Source: CAYJBH01 sp964369445
Lineage (GTDB): Bacteria; Bacillota; Clostridia; Oscillospirales; Ruminococcaceae
Length of the DNA stretch: 16,237 nucleotides
Direction of reading: 5' to 3'
Assembly (NCBI GenBank): GCA_964369445.1
Contig: CAYJFU010000047.1
Span: forward strand, 1 to 16,237
Below the pieces are notes generated by a model, which worked only from the letters and a program-made list of their open reading frames with translations, was not told where the DNA came from and ran no database searches. Numbering within the stretch: the first letter of the stretch is position 1; each line of letters starts with the position of its first letter. Positions 13,708-16,237 of the stretch are shown here, piece after piece. A program made the translations under genes and the position numbers.

Positions 13708-15015
13708 ATGATTATCTGTAACGGTACGGTTATCACAAACGGTTCCGCCGGTGTCATTGCCGAGGGCGCCGTCGTTGTGCAGGGAGGCGAGATTGTTGCA
13801 GTGGGTAAAATGCGTGATATCATACCGGCTTATCTGCGTGAAAAGCGCCTTGATGCGCGTGGCGGTGTTATCATGCCGGGGTTTATCAACGCGCACTCTC
13901 ACATCTACAGTATCTTTGCGCGCGGTTTTGCGCCAAACCCCTCCTCCGACTTCACGGGACAGCTCAAAAATTTGTGGTGGCGCGTCGACGGCGGTATTGA
14001 CGAGCAGGATATTCGACTTGCTGCGCGGTACAGCTTTATTCAGATGATTAAAAACGGTGTGACAACGGTGTTTGACCACCATGCCGGCTACGGCGGTGTC
14101 GACGGCAGTCTAATAGCAATGGCGCAGGAGGCGCAAAACATCGGCATACGCTTTAGCGGTTGTTTTGAGGTCAGCGACCGCAACGGTTACGAGGCAATGT
14201 ACGCCGCCGTGCGCGAAAATCGTAATCTGTTCGACTATGTGCGAAGTGACAGACGGCTTGCGGCTTGTTTTGGGCTTCATGCATCCTTTACACTGTCCGA
14301 TGCGACAATGGATTACATTGCAAAGCGCGCACCACAGGACTGCGGATACCACGTGCATGTAGCCGAGGACAGGGCAGACGAGCGCGATTGCATGTTTAAC
14401 CACGGCAAAAGGGTGGTGCACCGCCTTGCGGATTACGGTATACTGGGCGAAAAAACCATTGCCGTGCACAGCGTGTTTGCCGACGAGAGCGAACTATGTA
14501 GGCTTGCTGAAACTGACACGTTTGTCGTGCACAACCCCCAGAGCAATATGGGCAACGGTATCGGTGTCGCCGACTTAAGCGCCATGCTGAACAGCGGCGT
14601 GACAGTGGGACTTGGTACCGACGGTTACACCTACGACATGCTGGAGAGTTTAAAGGTGACCGGCATGGCACAGCGGCTGAGAACCGGCAGTCCTTCCGAC
14701 TTTTACGGCGCGGATATGTCCATGCTTATGGGCGCAAACGCCGAGCTTGTCAGGCGGCATTTCGGTGCGAACGTCGGGGTGCTTGAAGTAGGCGCGGCGG
14801 CAGACATAATAACGTTGGATTACGACGCACCGACACCGATAAACAACGACACCGCCGAAGGACACATTCGTTTTGGGTTAAACGGCAGTCTGGTGCGTAA
14901 CACCGTTGCAGGTGGCAAACTGATTTACAACGACGGCGTCATGCAGGATATAGACACGGCACAGGTTGCCGCACAGACGGCAGAACGCGCAACAAAGCTG
15001 TGGGCGAGGATATAA
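13708..15015 (+). CDS. ssnA: SsnA-family putative aminohydrolase/amidohydrolase
   Basis: This 435-residue metal-dependent hydrolase of the amidohydrolase superfamily resembles SsnA (E. coli about 442 residues). Metal-site residues fit the cytosine/guanine deaminase-like subgroup: His63 and His65 in NAHSH, His217 in HVHVAE, His254 in AVHS, and Asp305 in GLGTDG. SsnA genes sit in clusters for anaerobic purine degradation and selenium-dependent molybdenum hydroxylases; the exact reaction of this one is not shown by sequence. I chose the ATG at 13708 because GAGGTG lies five bases upstream. The frame is open to 13603, but that extension includes the leader hairpin and is not conserved-looking. 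ygfK begins 2 bases after the stop. Confidence 0.92.
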   Translation: MIICNGTVITNGSAGVIAEGAVVVQGGEIVAVGKMRDIIPAYLREKRLDARGGVIMPGFINAHSHIYSIFARGFAPNPSSDFTGQLKNLWWRVDGGIDEQDIRLAARYSFIQMIKNGVTTVFDHHAGYGGVDGSLIAMAQEAQNIGIRFSGCFEVSDRNGYEAMYAAVRENRNLFDYVRSDRRLAACFGLHASFTLSDATMDYIAKRAPQDCGYHVHVAEDRADERDCMFNHGKRVVHRLADYGILGEKTIAVHSVFADESELCRLAETDTFVVHNPQSNMGNGIGVADLSAMLNSGVTVGLGTDGYTYDMLESLKVTGMAQRLRTGSPSDFYGADMSMLMGANAELVRRHFGANVGVLEVGAAADIITLDYDAPTPINNDTAEGHIRFGLNGSLVRNTVAGGKLIYNDGVMQDIDTAQVAAQTAERATKLWARI

Positions 15016-15017
15016 AT

Positions 15018-16237
15018 ATGAGCGACAGAATGACACCGCTGACATTTGAATATCTGTGCGAGCATCTTTTTACCACCGGCAGGACATTTGTCGGTCGGAA
15101 GCCTTACCGCGGTGAGGTCGCGCCGATTTTTGGGCCGGCGGCAGGGCCACACACCCAACTTGCGCAGAATATAGTGGCGGCTTTTGGGTGTGGTGCGCGT
15201 TTTTTCGAACTTAAAACGGTGCAAAAAATCGACGGCGAGGATCTGCCGGTACAAAAACCGTGCATATACGCACCAAACGAGTGTTATAATGTAGAATGGT
15301 CGACGGAACTAACGGTAGAGCAGGCTTTTTGCGAGTATGTAAAAGCCTATTTTGCGATAAAGCTTTTTGCGCGAGAATGGGGACTTAGCGAGCAGTTCCA
15401 CTTTAACATGAGCGTCGGTTACGACCTCCGAGGAATAAAGGGCGACAAAATAAACGGGTTTATCGATGGTATGACAAATGCTGCGCAGTCAGAGGTTTTT
15501 TTGCAGTGCAAGCGTTATGCGCTGTCGCAACTGCACCGCTTCAAACATGTCACCGGGGAGTATATAGAGGATGTTTCGCCGTGTGTAGCGGACAGCTGTA
15601 CCCTTTCGACACTGCACGGCTGTAAAAGCGAGGAGATAGAAAGCATCGCAAGCCACCTTATAACGCAAAAAGGGCTTAACACCTACATAAAATGCAACCC
15701 GACACTGCTCGGGTACGAGCGAGCATCGGAGCTTTTGCGCCGCATTGGGTACGGGCATCTCGACTTTAAAGAGCACCACTTTGTTGACGACCTGCAACCG
15801 TCACAGGCACTGCCGATGTTTGAGCGGCTCAGCAAGCTTGCCAAGAGCAAAAGTTTGTCGTTTGGGTTGAAACTTACAAACACCTTCCCCGTGCTTGTGC
15901 AAAACGGCGAACTGCCTGGCGAAGAGATGTACATGTCGGGGCGTCCGCTGTTTGTGCTGTCACTTGCGACGGCAGTGTTGTTGGCCGAGCGAACAAACCA
16001 TGCACTGTCCTTTTCCGGCGGTGCAGACGAGCACAACATTAAAGCACTGCTACAAGGCGGCATAAAAAGTGTGACGATGGCAACAACGCTGTTAAAACCC
16101 GGCGGCTATGAGCGCCTATGTTCCGTTGCGGAGCAGGTGGCATCGCTTGATGAGCTACCAAGCGGTGCACAGGCGGACGTGCTTGAAAAACTACTGGAGC
16201 ACACACTGCAAAACCCACCTGCCATGCCGCTGAAAAG
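15018..16237 (+). CDS. ygfK: YgfK-family putative selenate reductase/oxidoreductase (3' partial)
   Basis: The reading frame from the ATG at 15018 is open for 406 codons to the window edge, about 40% of a typical YgfK (about 1,000 residues). The visible part is the dihydroorotate/dihydropyrimidine dehydrogenase-like flavin barrel. Motifs are FGPAAGPHTQLAQN (39-51), FFELKTVQ (62-69), CNPTLLGY (226-233), GLKLTNTFPV (283-292), MSGRPLFVLS (306-315) and SFSGGADEHN (331-340). The expected Fe-S and NAD(P)H/FAD modules lie beyond the edge. It was named as a selenate reductase subunit, but in purine-degrading anaerobes it is thought to act in that pathway. AGGA lies seven bases before the start, two bases after ssnA ends, so the two form one operon. 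Confidence 0.93.
   Translation, partial: MSDRMTPLTFEYLCEHLFTTGRTFVGRKPYRGEVAPIFGPAAGPHTQLAQNIVAAFGCGARFFELKTVQKIDGEDLPVQKPCIYAPNECYNVEWSTELTVEQAFCEYVKAYFAIKLFAREWGLSEQFHFNMSVGYDLRGIKGDKINGFIDGMTNAAQSEVFLQCKRYALSQLHRFKHVTGEYIEDVSPCVADSCTLSTLHGCKSEEIESIASHLITQKGLNTYIKCNPTLLGYERASELLRRIGYGHLDFKEHHFVDDLQPSQALPMFERLSKLAKSKSLSFGLKLTNTFPVLVQNGELPGEEMYMSGRPLFVLSLATAVLLAERTNHALSFSGGADEHNIKALLQGGIKSVTMATTLLKPGGYERLCSVAEQVASLDELPSGAQADVLEKLLEHTLQNPPAMPLK

Noticed and set aside
13408..14082. 225-codon N-terminal extension of dpaL on the minus strand
   Set aside because: It is antisense to ssnA, has no family resemblance, and the ATG at 13407 has a good ribosome binding site and gives the normal family length.
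1..16237. CRISPR arrays, tRNAs, rRNAs, prophage genes
   Set aside because: No regularly spaced repeats, cloverleaf-like sequences or phage-type proteins were found on reading either strand.

Overview
This window looks like chromosomal DNA from an anaerobic, spore-forming member of the Clostridia, possibly close to Oscillospiraceae/Ruminococcaceae. The evidence is a SpoVAE-type sporulation gene, strong AGGAGG ribosome binding sites, clostridial-type core genes, and a dpaL/ssnA/ygfK purine-degradation block typical of gut anaerobes. The organism assignment is inference; no rRNA is present.

Layout. (1) 1-2136, plus strand: an AT-rich three-gene run made of the 3' part of an ABC exporter, an L-2-amino-thiazoline-4-carboxylic acid (ATC) hydrolase-family protein and a class I SAM methyltransferase. 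It is closed by a terminator that works on paper in both directions. (2) 2262-6141, minus strand: a coiled-coil lipoprotein, then a separate block of three translationally coupled genes (DUF4349 lipoprotein, ribF, and a membrane-anchored BtuF/FecB-like binding protein). A 163-bp MITE-like element lies between the lipoprotein and the block. (3) 6384-10738, minus strand: the housekeeping run recA-rimO-pgsA-cysS, tightly packed behind a clear sigma-A promoter. (4) 10920-11270, minus strand: acpS, followed by a strong hairpin. (5) 11519-12233, plus strand: an EndoA/MazF toxin without a visible antitoxin, and a solitary spoVAE. (6) 12256-16237: dpaL (minus) divergent from ssnA-ygfK (plus), with ygfK cut by the window edge.

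The most interesting region is the last. DpaL (2,3-diaminopropionate ammonia-lyase), SsnA (amidohydrolase) and YgfK (large flavin/Fe-S oxidoreductase) belong to the conserved anaerobic purine/urate degradation set (ygeW, ygeX, ygeY, hyuA, ygfK, ssnA, xdh), which co-occurs with selenium-dependent molybdenum hydroxylases. The two divergent units have clear sigma-A promoters that share one palindromic -35 hexamer (TTGCAA, 13531-13536), so on sequence they should compete for RNA polymerase. The ssnA leader also carries a 13-bp perfect-arm hairpin. The rest of the cluster is expected just beyond the right edge.

I found no rRNA, tRNA, CRISPR array, phage gene or transposase. All functional calls come from motif recognition and family knowledge, not from database searches.
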